Virus record (IMG/VR): IMGVR_UViG_3300028829_004942
Location: 1 to 21,606 of that record
Length of the DNA: 21,606 nucleotides
Origin: a virus
Reading direction: 5' to 3' (one strand)
Both the position numbers and the translations under genes were made by a program. Position 1 is the first letter of the stretch; every line of letters begins with the position of its first letter. The notes under the pieces are model-generated. The model was not told the DNA's origin. It searched no databases and saw only the letters and a list, made by a program, of their open reading frames with translations. Shown here piece by piece: positions 1 through 7,043 of the stretch.

Positions 1-1
1 C

Positions 2-643
2 GATCAAGACGCGACACTGGAAGAGTGTACGATCACGATGGCATATGTGACGGGGGTTCTCGACAATCAATCCACGCTCGTCAACTGCATGGCGGAAGAT
101 CTTGAGATCAGAAACGGTGAGCTTCGCGGCTGTACGCTGATGGGCACGATTACCAAGAATACGGTCGGCGGTGGAAACGCCACAGCCAGTATCGTCGATT
201 GCTGGTCGGGTGTTGCAGGGGTCGGCACACCAATCCTAGACATGGGTGGCGCTGGCGGCACCCTATCAATGCGCGGCTACCACGGTGGTATCACCCTGCG
301 CAATAAAACCGGCCCAGAGAGCGCGTCCATCGACCTAGCCAGCGGTCAGGTTGTGCTCGAGGCTACGGTGACAGGAGGTACGGTGGTCGTGCGTGGAGTC
401 GGCAAGCTCCTCGACTCGTCGGTTGGTGCTACCGTCATAGACGAGTTGCTTGACCCTCGCCGCCTGACGTTAATAGAAAAGATTACGCGCAATCGCTTGG
501 AAACTGATCCGACCGCTGGCACTCTGACCATCTACGACGACGACGGTGTGACACCGCTCGTGTCCTCGTCCATATACGAGGACATCGCCGGGGCACAGAC
601 GTATCGCGGTCAGGGCGTAGACCGGAGGGATCGACTGACATGA
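2..643 (+). CDS. Tail appendage protein with beta-helix-like region, 5' partial
   Basis: The reading frame is open from the left edge, so the start lies outside the window; an internal ATG at 38 is probably not the true start. The visible ~213 residues begin with short repeated strands alternating small, polar and hydrophobic residues (LEECTIT, LVNCMAED, LEIRNGELRGC, TLMGTIT), the pattern of parallel beta-helix or pectate-lyase-like tail fibres. The last ~60 residues contain LTLIEKITRNRLE, then a TLTIYDDDGVTPL strand, a C-terminal pattern I recall from phage tail-tip and baseplate proteins. It overlaps the next ORF by four bases (ATGA) and heads a rightward group with a BppU-like protein, which fits a virion structural role. 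A receptor-binding or tail-spike role is inference; no catalytic residues are recognisable. Confidence 0.7.
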   Translation, partial: DQDATLEECTITMAYVTGVLDNQSTLVNCMAEDLEIRNGELRGCTLMGTITKNTVGGGNATASIVDCWSGVAGVGTPILDMGGAGGTLSMRGYHGGITLRNKTGPESASIDLASGQVVLEATVTGGTVVVRGVGKLLDSSVGATVIDELLDPRRLTLIEKITRNRLETDPTAGTLTIYDDDGVTPLVSSSIYEDIAGAQTYRGQGVDRRDRLT

Positions 644-795
644 TCCCGACCTACGGGTATGGCCGAGGCGATGGTACTGGGCTTATTGCAACATACGGCT
701 ACGGTGGGTCTTTTGTCTTTGCACCTTTTGTCGTTGATATTATTACACTGACACTAGAGTTGTGTCGCACCCTTACATTCAGAGCTGAGCTATGA
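640..795 (+). CDS. Small protein of tail region (51 aa)
   Basis: This 51-residue ORF starts at the ATG overlapping the stop of the tail protein (ATGA). Its own stop overlaps the next ATG in the same way, so it is translationally coupled on both sides. An AGGGA-like site lies about 12 bases upstream (in ACCGGAGGGATCG). The N-terminal half is rich in Gly and Tyr (two TYGYG-type motifs); the C-terminal half is beta-prone with alternating hydrophobics (ITLTLELCRTLTFRAEL). No family is recognised. The context suggests a small structural or assembly protein of the tail. Confidence 0.5.
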   Translation: MIPTYGYGRGDGTGLIATYGYGGSFVFAPFVVDIITLTLELCRTLTFRAEL

Positions 796-947
796 CTGAT
801 ATCGTTGCGTTTACAGCACATCTCTGCCAACTTATAACTGAGTCCGTTAAAGTAGATCAGTTGCTTAGCTTTACATCTACGCTAGAGCAACAAGTAGATT
901 TTACTTCACAAACAGACACAGTGCTCCTCTTTTCTAGAGAGCTCTAA
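792..947 (+). CDS. Small protein of tail region (51 aa)
   Basis: It has exactly the same length as the preceding gene and is coupled to it by an ATGA overlap; it ends one base before the next ATG. The protein is made of degenerate strands with an Leu-x-Phe-Thr pattern (LLSFTSTLEQ, VDFTSQTD, VLLFSREL). The ending SREL resembles the AEL ending of its neighbour, so the two may be diverged copies of one short beta module, but similarity is too low to assert this from sequence alone. No function is recognised; context suggests a minor virion or assembly component. Confidence 0.5.
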   Translation: MTDIVAFTAHLCQLITESVKVDQLLSFTSTLEQQVDFTSQTDTVLLFSREL

Positions 948-948
948 T

Positions 949-1263
949 ATGGCGCAAGAAGTACACCTTAATGACATAGGTACAGTTTTTAGAGTTACCT
1001 TGCTTGACGGTTCTGCCCCTGTAGACGTTTCAACCGCGTCTGTAATGTCTCTTCATTTTAAAAAAGGAGAAACAGGCACCGTAATTACAAAAACAGCAAC
1101 GCACTACACAGACGGAACAGACGGTATTATTGAGTACATTGCTGTTCCTGGTGACATTGATGAAGAAGGGCTTTGGAAGATTCAAGCGGAGATTACATTT
1201 CCGGGTGGATCTAGGTTTGCCGCTGAAGTCGGGAGCTTTGTAGTTAACGCAATAGTGTTCTAA
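949..1263 (+). CDS. Baseplate upper protein (BppU) N-terminal-like domain protein
   Basis: This 104-aa protein looks like a single Ig-like beta-sandwich: an N-terminal GTVFRVTLLDGSAPVDVS strand pair, a LHFKKGETGTVITK hairpin, GIIEYIAVPGDI, then EEGLWKIQAEITFPGG and a final hydrophobic strand. That order (variable linear term, TDGTDGIIEY, GxWKIQA) matches the small phage domain related to the BppU N-terminus, used to anchor baseplate or receptor-binding parts. It begins one base after the preceding stop; a GAGAG sequence ends about 6 bases upstream of the ATG. Its stop overlaps the next start (TAATG). The family assignment is from pattern recognition only. Confidence 0.6.
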   Translation: MAQEVHLNDIGTVFRVTLLDGSAPVDVSTASVMSLHFKKGETGTVITKTATHYTDGTDGIIEYIAVPGDIDEEGLWKIQAEITFPGGSRFAAEVGSFVVNAIVF

Positions 1264-2537
1264 TGCGCGCTTGGACATTAAAAGAAGACTATTTTATTAA
1301 GAGTCTTATTGATGCCAGAAAAAGCAATAAGCACATTACGGAAGCTTTTGTAAAAGAGTTTGGCCAAACAAGATCAAATGCTGCAATAATTAAACGCCGC
1401 ACTCATGTTGCACAAGCTGACTTAGATAAGCTGCATGGTGTTGTAACGCCGAAAGAAGTCGACGAAACGATCGACAAAACGGAAGATGATAACTTCCTAC
1501 AGATTGCCGTCGCGGCTTCTTGTCGTATTAAAACAGTAGAAGATTTACTAGAAGCAGCTGAAGTAGACTTAACTGTCTGGGAAATAAAAGACGGGGAAGC
1601 TCGGTCGCACTACGTTCCCATGAAGGTGAACGACGAGCCTATTGTGGTAGAAACACGATATGTGCGAGTAAGGTTTAAACGTATTGCAGCTGACTATTTT
1701 GATCTATCTCCTGCAATTCTCAAGATTGTTAAACCTCGTCTACCAAAAGCAAAGAAAACGACCACGGATATCTCCGTGCATTTTGGTGATGTTCATTTTC
1801 CTTATCAAGACGACCAAGCATTATCGCTGCTGCACCAAGTTATCGAGATCACAGACCCGTCCACTGTGGTTGATCACGGAGACACATTAGATGCAGAGCA
1901 ATTAAGCAGGTGGGCTAAAGATCCTAATAAACGTGTTTCACTTACAGAAGAAATAAATTTAGGCCGTCAACATTTTGGTCATATTACTTCTTTAACACGA
2001 GAAGGGTGCGCCCACGTCTGGCTAGAAGGCAACCACGAAGACCGGCTGAGGCGCACAATCTGGGACATGGCTGACCGCCGAGCCGCCGGGGAATTGCTTA
2101 CGTTGCCCACGGTCCAGGACGCTTTGCAATGGGGTAAGCTACTCGGGTTAGACTCATTAGGGTGGGACCAATACCCGTATCAGTCTACTGCCGACAAACG
2201 CAACTTCTTTTTGCTCTACGATAAATTGGTGTGCAAGCACGGTGCATCAACCGGGGCGCATCCAGCGGTGGCTGAGTTTAAGAAGTACGGTAAAAGCGGC
2301 ATCAGCGGACACACGCACAGGATGGCGAGCCACCACCATCGCGATTGGAATGGTCAGCTAAGATGGACCTGTATGGGGTTGCTAGGCCGCATCAGAGAAG
2401 ACTATGTAGACCATGCTGCGTGGCAACAGTCTTTGTGTGTGGTAACTTGGTCTGCTGATAAAAGCCGTTGGGGCATGGAACACGTTCAAATTATCGACGG
2501 CCAATGCCATTTTAGGGGCCTAGCCCTACGGGGGTAG
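1263..2537 (+). CDS. Calcineurin-like metallophosphoesterase with N-terminal helical domain
   Basis: This 424-aa protein carries the full metallophosphoesterase signature: GDVH at 175-178, GDT at 206-208, GNHE at 256-259, KHG near 325-327 and GHTH at 349-352, so both metal sites appear intact. Residues 1-50 (WTLKEDYFIKSLIDARKSNKHI...) look like a Myb/SANT- or HTH-like module of the kind used by transcription or packaging regulators. Residues 80-145 form a connecting beta region. The enzyme class hydrolyses phosphomonoesters or phosphodiesters; the substrate (nucleotides, nucleic acid ends or protein phosphate) cannot be read from sequence. It starts on TAATG overlapping the BppU-like gene, is the last gene of the rightward block, and is followed by a hairpin terminator. 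Codon use is AT-richer than in the first gene of the window. Confidence 0.85.
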   Translation: MRAWTLKEDYFIKSLIDARKSNKHITEAFVKEFGQTRSNAAIIKRRTHVAQADLDKLHGVVTPKEVDETIDKTEDDNFLQIAVAASCRIKTVEDLLEAAEVDLTVWEIKDGEARSHYVPMKVNDEPIVVETRYVRVRFKRIAADYFDLSPAILKIVKPRLPKAKKTTTDISVHFGDVHFPYQDDQALSLLHQVIEITDPSTVVDHGDTLDAEQLSRWAKDPNKRVSLTEEINLGRQHFGHITSLTREGCAHVWLEGNHEDRLRRTIWDMADRRAAGELLTLPTVQDALQWGKLLGLDSLGWDQYPYQSTADKRNFFLLYDKLVCKHGASTGAHPAVAEFKKYGKSGISGHTHRMASHHHRDWNGQLRWTCMGLLGRIREDYVDHAAWQQSLCVVTWSADKSRWGMEHVQIIDGQCHFRGLALRG

Positions 2538-2559
2538 CCCCCAGTACCCCAAAGTTGCC

Positions 2560-2580
2560 AACGGGCTTTACAGGCCCGTT
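2560..2580. terminator. Hairpin terminator between convergent operons
   Basis: A perfect 7-bp stem (AACGGGC / GCCCGTT) closes a 7-base loop 23 bases after the phosphoesterase stop. Only a weak ATTTC tract follows on the + strand. Its position between converging genes fits a terminator usable from either side, but the poor U-tract lowers confidence. Confidence 0.5.
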
Positions 2581-2623
2581 ATTTCGGCCCTAGCACTACC
2601 CAGTACCTACCCTGTATAACGAA

Positions 2624-2725
2624 ACCGCTCCGTGCCGTCCTATCGCCCGTGCCCGGTAAGGAGGGTAGCAAGGAGCCAACCGGGGGTAAAATCGGGATCA
2701 GTTTTCTAGGACGGGACGGAGCGGT
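2624..2725. repeat. 102-base inverted-repeat structure in convergent intergenic region
   Basis: The arms 2624-2642 and 2707-2725 are complementary over 19 bp with one mismatch (position 11 of the left arm). Inside, CCCG (2646-2649) can pair with CGGG (2693-2696), and CCCGGT (2652-2657) with ACCGGG (2679-2684), leaving a 21-base purine-rich apical loop. The element fills most of the 238-base gap between the rightward tail operon and the leftward replication operon; no gene is supported in that gap. It could be a bidirectional terminator, a transcript-stabilising hairpin or a small RNA. Read on the minus strand, the loop contains two CTCCTT-type anti-Shine-Dalgarno sequences. Confidence 0.55.
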
Positions 2726-2775
2726 CGCACCGTGTATTTTAACTCTAGTAATTTACCAAATTGCTCAAGGATCAG

Positions 2776-4755
2776 TCAATGGCCATCTTCCACTACTTCA
2801 CCCCAGGACGGTCCGATGTCTAGGCCGACCCTAATCGGCACGTTAAACTTTAGAGCGTTTTCCATGACGTGATAGATGTCTTTAAATACTTCGTCTTTAC
2901 CACCGGGGTCACTAAAGTCAAGTTCATCGTGCACAGTAAGCCTCGGGTAGCCGACTTCTTTAAACAGGCCGTTCTCGTAGCATTGAAGCATAGCGTATTT
3001 AATTAGATCCGCAGCCGAACCCTGCAAGCGCCGGTTCAAAGCCTTGTGGACATAAGCGCGTCGCGGGTTAGGGTACAGCCTTACAGCTTGCTCAAAAGGC
3101 AGTGGTTTTGCTTCTTCTGTCCAAGACGACGGAACCCATGTGTCAAAGTAAGACCGACGTCCGCTTATGGTAGTGATGTAACCCATTGTTTCAGCTTCAC
3201 GCATTGAAGCTTCCATAGTGGCTTTCAAGAAAGGTGCCGCCCTATGTATTTCTTTAAAGAGCGACTTGGCTTTGCTTACATCTAGTTTCAGATAACGAGC
3301 TAAGCCAGTCTCTCCCATGCCGTAAGCGGCACCAAAGTTAATGTTCTTTACCAGAGAGCGTTCCATATCCCTGCCGGTAACTTCTTTAATAATGTTCTTA
3401 ACAATATTATGGAAGTCTGTGTCTGGCTCGGCATTGTATGTGGCCCGAACATTGTCGGCGCCGGGCCCTACTGCGTAATGCGCTAAGGCCCTGTATTCAA
3501 TCTGTGAGTAATCGGCTTTAATCCAACGCCGATGTCCTTCGTCGGGCACAAAACATTCTCGTACCTTATTGCCTAGCTCAGAACGGATTGGAATGTTTTG
3601 TAGGTTAGGTGTAGATGAGGAAAACCGGCCAGACCGGGTGCCCCCGCCCGTACCCCGTAGCTGATGAAACTGCCCGTACAGTCTCCCATTCTTATGTGAG
3701 TTAAGAATGTAGCCCTCGATAAAAGTACCCCGAAGCTTTTCCCGTTCTTTTTTCTGCAAAACCAAACGAGCTAATTCATGGTCTACAGACTGCAAAAAAG
3801 CCTTACGAAAGCTGGGTGCGCCTTTTTCCGTTAGTGGGTAGCGTAAACCAAATACATCAAATGCTTTGCGCAAACTGTCAGAAGCATTTGTATTAACGCT
3901 AAAACCGGCAAGCTCTTTTAACCTTTTGTCGATACCTTTCAAATCGTTTGTAAGCCCATCCCTAATTTGCTCGGTTTTGTCGATGTCTACACGCACACCG
4001 GCAAACCTCATTTCAATCATTAACGGGATTAGCTTACATTCGAGCTCAAACAGCTCCAGGAGCCCGTATTTTTCAAGCTCGGGCCATTGCTTCTCTAAGA
4101 CGCGAAATGGAAGATCGACGTCACTTTGTGCATAAGGGCCGACCAACGTAGGGGGCGCCCTGTGTATGTTCTTTCTTTGGCGCTCTGTATTTGGCCCACC
4201 ATAAAAAGAGGCACACCAATCATAGAGTTCACTGGATTCTTTACCAATGCCTAAGTAGCGCTCGCCTAGATCATCTAATGCAACCTTACGAGACTCTGCC
4301 AACAAAGCTTCGGCAAACTGTACGTCATAGAAAATGCCGCCCATATGAACACCTTCTTGGCGCAGCCATCCTACGTCGTATGTAATGTTTGCACCGATCT
4401 TAGGCTGCGGGCCCGTTAAATAATCTCTTGCCCAAGCAAGAACTTTATCGGGGTCGAGATTATCATCTGGCCGAACGGTGTGACGCATAGGAAAGTACCA
4501 ACGCCCACCATCAGGGGTGCCGACTGCAATACCCACAATATGGCCGGAATCCCTAGCCCATCCTGGCCCGTTTGTTAACAGTTCCGGGTCGTAGGTTTCC
4601 ACGTCCACGGCCAGTGCCGTTGCCCTAGACAAATTCGGTAGGTCTGTCGGCACTGGCCAACCCGTGTCCGGAATTGGGGGCATAACCCGTGCAGTTCGCT
4701 CACCCCTAACACGAGGTAAATCCTGCCAAAAGATGCCGATTGCGTCGGCTCTCAC
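2776..4755 (-). CDS. polA: Family A DNA polymerase with 3'-5' exonuclease domain
   Basis: This is a replicative PolI-type phage polymerase (~659 aa). The exonuclease domain shows ExoI DVE (about residues 51-53), ExoII NITYDVGWL (Asp ~127) and ExoIII YAQSD (~208-212). The polymerase domain has motif A KADYSQIE (Asp ~415), motif B with Lys ~470, Phe ~474 and Tyr ~478 (KNINFGAAYG), and motif C VHDE (His ~609). No N-terminal 5' nuclease domain is present, as usual for phage enzymes. I chose GTG at 4755 because it makes a GTGA overlap with the clamp stop, and because IGIFWQDLP downstream of it looks like part of the conserved N-terminus. An ATG at 4809 would overlap the clamp gene by 58 bases; an ATG at 4683 would lose that N-terminus. 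It is the last gene of the leftward operon. Confidence 0.95.
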   Translation of the reverse strand: MRADAIGIFWQDLPRVRGERTARVMPPIPDTGWPVPTDLPNLSRATALAVDVETYDPELLTNGPGWARDSGHIVGIAVGTPDGGRWYFPMRHTVRPDDNLDPDKVLAWARDYLTGPQPKIGANITYDVGWLRQEGVHMGGIFYDVQFAEALLAESRKVALDDLGERYLGIGKESSELYDWCASFYGGPNTERQRKNIHRAPPTLVGPYAQSDVDLPFRVLEKQWPELEKYGLLELFELECKLIPLMIEMRFAGVRVDIDKTEQIRDGLTNDLKGIDKRLKELAGFSVNTNASDSLRKAFDVFGLRYPLTEKGAPSFRKAFLQSVDHELARLVLQKKEREKLRGTFIEGYILNSHKNGRLYGQFHQLRGTGGGTRSGRFSSSTPNLQNIPIRSELGNKVRECFVPDEGHRRWIKADYSQIEYRALAHYAVGPGADNVRATYNAEPDTDFHNIVKNIIKEVTGRDMERSLVKNINFGAAYGMGETGLARYLKLDVSKAKSLFKEIHRAAPFLKATMEASMREAETMGYITTISGRRSYFDTWVPSSWTEEAKPLPFEQAVRLYPNPRRAYVHKALNRRLQGSAADLIKYAMLQCYENGLFKEVGYPRLTVHDELDFSDPGGKDEVFKDIYHVMENALKFNVPIRVGLDIGPSWGEVVEDGH

Positions 4756-5723
4756 TCCTGTACCATGCCTATGCAAACACCCCGTAGTCCGGGCCCGGTA
4801 AAAGGACACGGCTTGGGATGCTTAGTAAAGTCTATCTTAGTTACTGCACCCTCGAGAAGCTTTAGCATAGCGTAATTGTACGCGCCAAAATGCGGAAGCC
4901 CTTCATAGGCTATTGCTGCACCAGAAGTTTCTAGATGCCCGGCAACAAGCCCATCTTCCGTAAACCGTACACAACCTTTACGGTCAGCGTTTTCAGCAAA
5001 AGGCTTGAGCTTGTCTAGTGTCTCATAAAAGCCTTCAGGCAATGGGGTTAAGTTAGCGTTCTCAAAGCCTTTATCGACCAAAGCGTCCACGTCAGGCCAT
5101 TCGGGGTCCAGTAACTGAGTCCGTAGCCAGCGTTCCCCAAAGTAAAACGTAGCCGAGTTTTTAGAGAGAGTTATTCTGGTGGGTTCTTGCCCAATCCGAA
5201 TAAGCGCATCAATCGCGGACGCGGGTATTGTGATGTTAGGCATGGGTTCACCAATCCAATGCTGCCCAATAATGATATTATTAGTCGCATAAATAGACTT
5301 GTCACGGACAAGTACGCCCATAGCCCAAGGCCGAGAAGCATCAACACCAATAAAAGGACGGACTGTACGCAAAGCTTGAACAAATGTACTAGGAAGCTTA
5401 ACATCATTGCCTTCAGGTTTAATGCTACGCAATACGTCGTATTCTTCGGTGCATTCAACAGTTGCCCTAAAAGAGCCAGACCGGACGCTAATACGCCCGG
5501 CCTGTGTTAAATTCAAAACAACTTGCTCGTCACAACGCTCAATGGCCTTAACAAAGGTGTCAGCTTTAGGTGCAGCTTGGACATCTAGGTCAATGGGTGA
5601 GCAAAGAGCTATAGTTCCGTTATAGCTTTTGATATGCCCGTCAGCTATTAGGAAATGTGTAAGCTCCGCTTGGTAATCTTTTTTTGAAACTGCACCCTTT
5701 ACAAACTTAAGCGCCTGCAACAT
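4752..5723 (-). CDS. dnaN: DnaN-like DNA polymerase sliding clamp
   Basis: This ~323-aa protein resembles the shortened beta-clamp homologues of phages. It opens with LQALKFVKGAVSKKDYQAELTHF, followed by repeated beta-alpha-beta-type units such as GRISVRSGSFRATVECTEEY, NITIPASAIDALI and YEGLPHFGAYNYAMLKLL. Clamps encircle DNA and hold the polymerase; the polymerase gene follows directly with a GTGA overlap, which supports the assignment. I prefer the ATG at 5723, which overlaps the upstream gene by 17 bases. An in-frame start at 5765 adds 14 residues encoded wholly inside the upstream gene. No obvious Shine-Dalgarno precedes 5723, so coupling to the upstream gene is likely. Clamp-loader genes are not seen in the window. 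Confidence 0.75.
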   Translation of the reverse strand: MLQALKFVKGAVSKKDYQAELTHFLIADGHIKSYNGTIALCSPIDLDVQAAPKADTFVKAIERCDEQVVLNLTQAGRISVRSGSFRATVECTEEYDVLRSIKPEGNDVKLPSTFVQALRTVRPFIGVDASRPWAMGVLVRDKSIYATNNIIIGQHWIGEPMPNITIPASAIDALIRIGQEPTRITLSKNSATFYFGERWLRTQLLDPEWPDVDALVDKGFENANLTPLPEGFYETLDKLKPFAENADRKGCVRFTEDGLVAGHLETSGAAIAYEGLPHFGAYNYAMLKLLEGAVTKIDFTKHPKPCPFTGPGLRGVCIGMVQE

Positions 5724-6102
5724 TGTAGTTAATCCAGTAGAAGGCGTCATCCAGGTCAGGTACAATCTGTGTCACATGGTACTCAACCCACGGACTCAAA
5801 GGCTTTCCTTGATAAACAAGCACAATGGGCTTACCTAGATCGTATGCGTAGATAATCTCCATACTGGTTCCTGCCGACGGTCCTTGCCAGTTAACCAGAA
5901 GCACATCGCTAAGCGTGATTTCTCTTTTGTCGAGAACTACAATGCTGCTTTGATTCTCTTGCTGTACACCCCTGTAGTCTCTGCGCATCGGATTAAAGAC
6001 GTCAATGCTGTACTGATCAGCAATCTCCGTGGCGTAACTGCGCCAACCCCGGCATTCGTCGTTAGTCTTTTCAAAGATTGGCCCACATAGATAAACACGC
6101 AT
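5707..6102 (-). CDS. Nucleoside 2-deoxyribosyltransferase-like / deoxynucleotide N-hydrolase-like protein
   Basis: This 131-aa protein has the family's landmarks: an N-terminal VYLCGPIF strand-loop (residues 3-10), VFNPMRRDY (~35-43), SDVLLVNW (~65-72) and PSAGTSMEIIYAYDLGKPI (~75-93) with the putative catalytic Glu82. Members either move 2-deoxyribose between bases (NDT) or hydrolyse the N-glycosidic bond of deoxynucleotides (DNPH1/Rcl-like); the sequence does not decide which. It starts at a TAATG overlap with the DpdA stop and overlaps the clamp start by 17 bases, so it is tightly embedded between DNA modification and replication genes. A role in handling bases or deoxynucleotides around 7-deazaguanine modification is inference. 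Confidence 0.75.
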   Translation of the reverse strand: MRVYLCGPIFEKTNDECRGWRSYATEIADQYSIDVFNPMRRDYRGVQQENQSSIVVLDKREITLSDVLLVNWQGPSAGTSMEIIYAYDLGKPIVLVYQGKPLSPWVEYHVTQIVPDLDDAFYWINYNVAGA

Positions 6103-7004
6103 TAGAACAATAGCTCCTGTTCGACAGTAAAACGGTCCGTAGCAGTTTCTGACATCATACTATATGTAACCATGTTGAAGCATTTACGAGTCAAATGCTC
6201 TTTACGCATTCGTGCGATGTCAAAACCAAGGTCTTCAATAATGCCGTAAAGAACGTCCCTGTGCTCCGGTGGCAAGTTATCAATGTGTTTGTCTTTTTCT
6301 TTTAACTGAGGTGCTAGTTCGGACACACTCATCATTCCCCACTTGGGAAAAAACACGTTTCCGATACCACCAAGCTGCACCCAAGACGAAGAATCCACCG
6401 AGTACCAAGGGTACCGCGCCATTAGAGGTATAGATGTTAACCCGAACCCGTGAACTTTCAGCTTTGGTGTACCATCTTTGTGCGTCATCCATTTGCCCCA
6501 AATCCTGTCTAGCCATATGCGCAACTGCGGTGTGGCGATCGGCACCATGCCGCCAATCGTAATGTATTCATAATGCTCCACATAGTAGGCCAAGACTTCT
6601 TCAGGCTCACCGTAGTGATAGCATGGCAGAACACTGATACCTTGTGATTCTATGTATTGCTGATTATGCCAAGTCCCGTCCGCGTCTCCAATAGCATCCA
6701 AAACAGATGCAACCTCTATCCATTCACTGTGCTCTTTGCAGTAAGCGCAGTAGGCATCTATATCCACGTCAATGCCTTGGGTAAAAGAGGAGAAAGCACC
6801 GGAATCTAAAAACACTTTACGTCCAGTTGTTTCCCAGTTGAACTTAACGCGCTCGATCATCCTAGGCTTATGGATGTAATGGTAAGAGTCGAGCAAGTAA
6901 GGAACTTCAAAGACAGCCCGTTTCTCGCGCTCATTAAGACGCGGCCAAAACGGGCTGCCTTCTCGGAAGTCGTTGTAAAGCAATGCTGCGAGATAGACTT
7001 TCAC
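6102..7004 (-). CDS. dpdA: DpdA-like DNA 7-deazaguanine transglycosylase (TGT-related)
   Basis: DpdA proteins are TGT-fold enzymes that replace guanine in DNA with preQ0 or a related base. This 300-aa protein shows the phage DpdA pattern: VFLDSGAFSSF (Asp67, nucleophile or base-recognition site), VLDAIGD (Asp103), YITIGGMVPI, KVHGFGLTS and YSVDSSSW (Asp204). The tRNA-binding zinc motif of bacterial TGT (CxCxxC...H) is absent, as in DpdA. Translation starts at GTG 7004 behind AAAGGA with a 6-base gap. It lies directly downstream of FolE, QueD, QueC and QueE, the preQ0 pathway, which makes the DNA-modification role strong. Which DpdA subfamily, and exactly which base it inserts, cannot be settled here. 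The preceding 39-base gap holds no gene. Confidence 0.88.
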   Translation of the reverse strand: MKVYLAALLYNDFREGSPFWPRLNEREKRAVFEVPYLLDSYHYIHKPRMIERVKFNWETTGRKVFLDSGAFSSFTQGIDVDIDAYCAYCKEHSEWIEVASVLDAIGDADGTWHNQQYIESQGISVLPCYHYGEPEEVLAYYVEHYEYITIGGMVPIATPQLRIWLDRIWGKWMTHKDGTPKLKVHGFGLTSIPLMARYPWYSVDSSSWVQLGGIGNVFFPKWGMMSVSELAPQLKEKDKHIDNLPPEHRDVLYGIIEDLGFDIARMRKEHLTRKCFNMVTYSMMSETATDRFTVEQELLF

Positions 7005-7043
7005 GATGTTCCTTTACGGGTGTACCTTATAGTAACACTTTGT

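Noticed and set aside
2649-2834. 61-aa plus-strand frame in the convergent gap
   Set aside because: It runs across the inverted repeat and into the polymerase gene, with no family resemblance and no convincing start.
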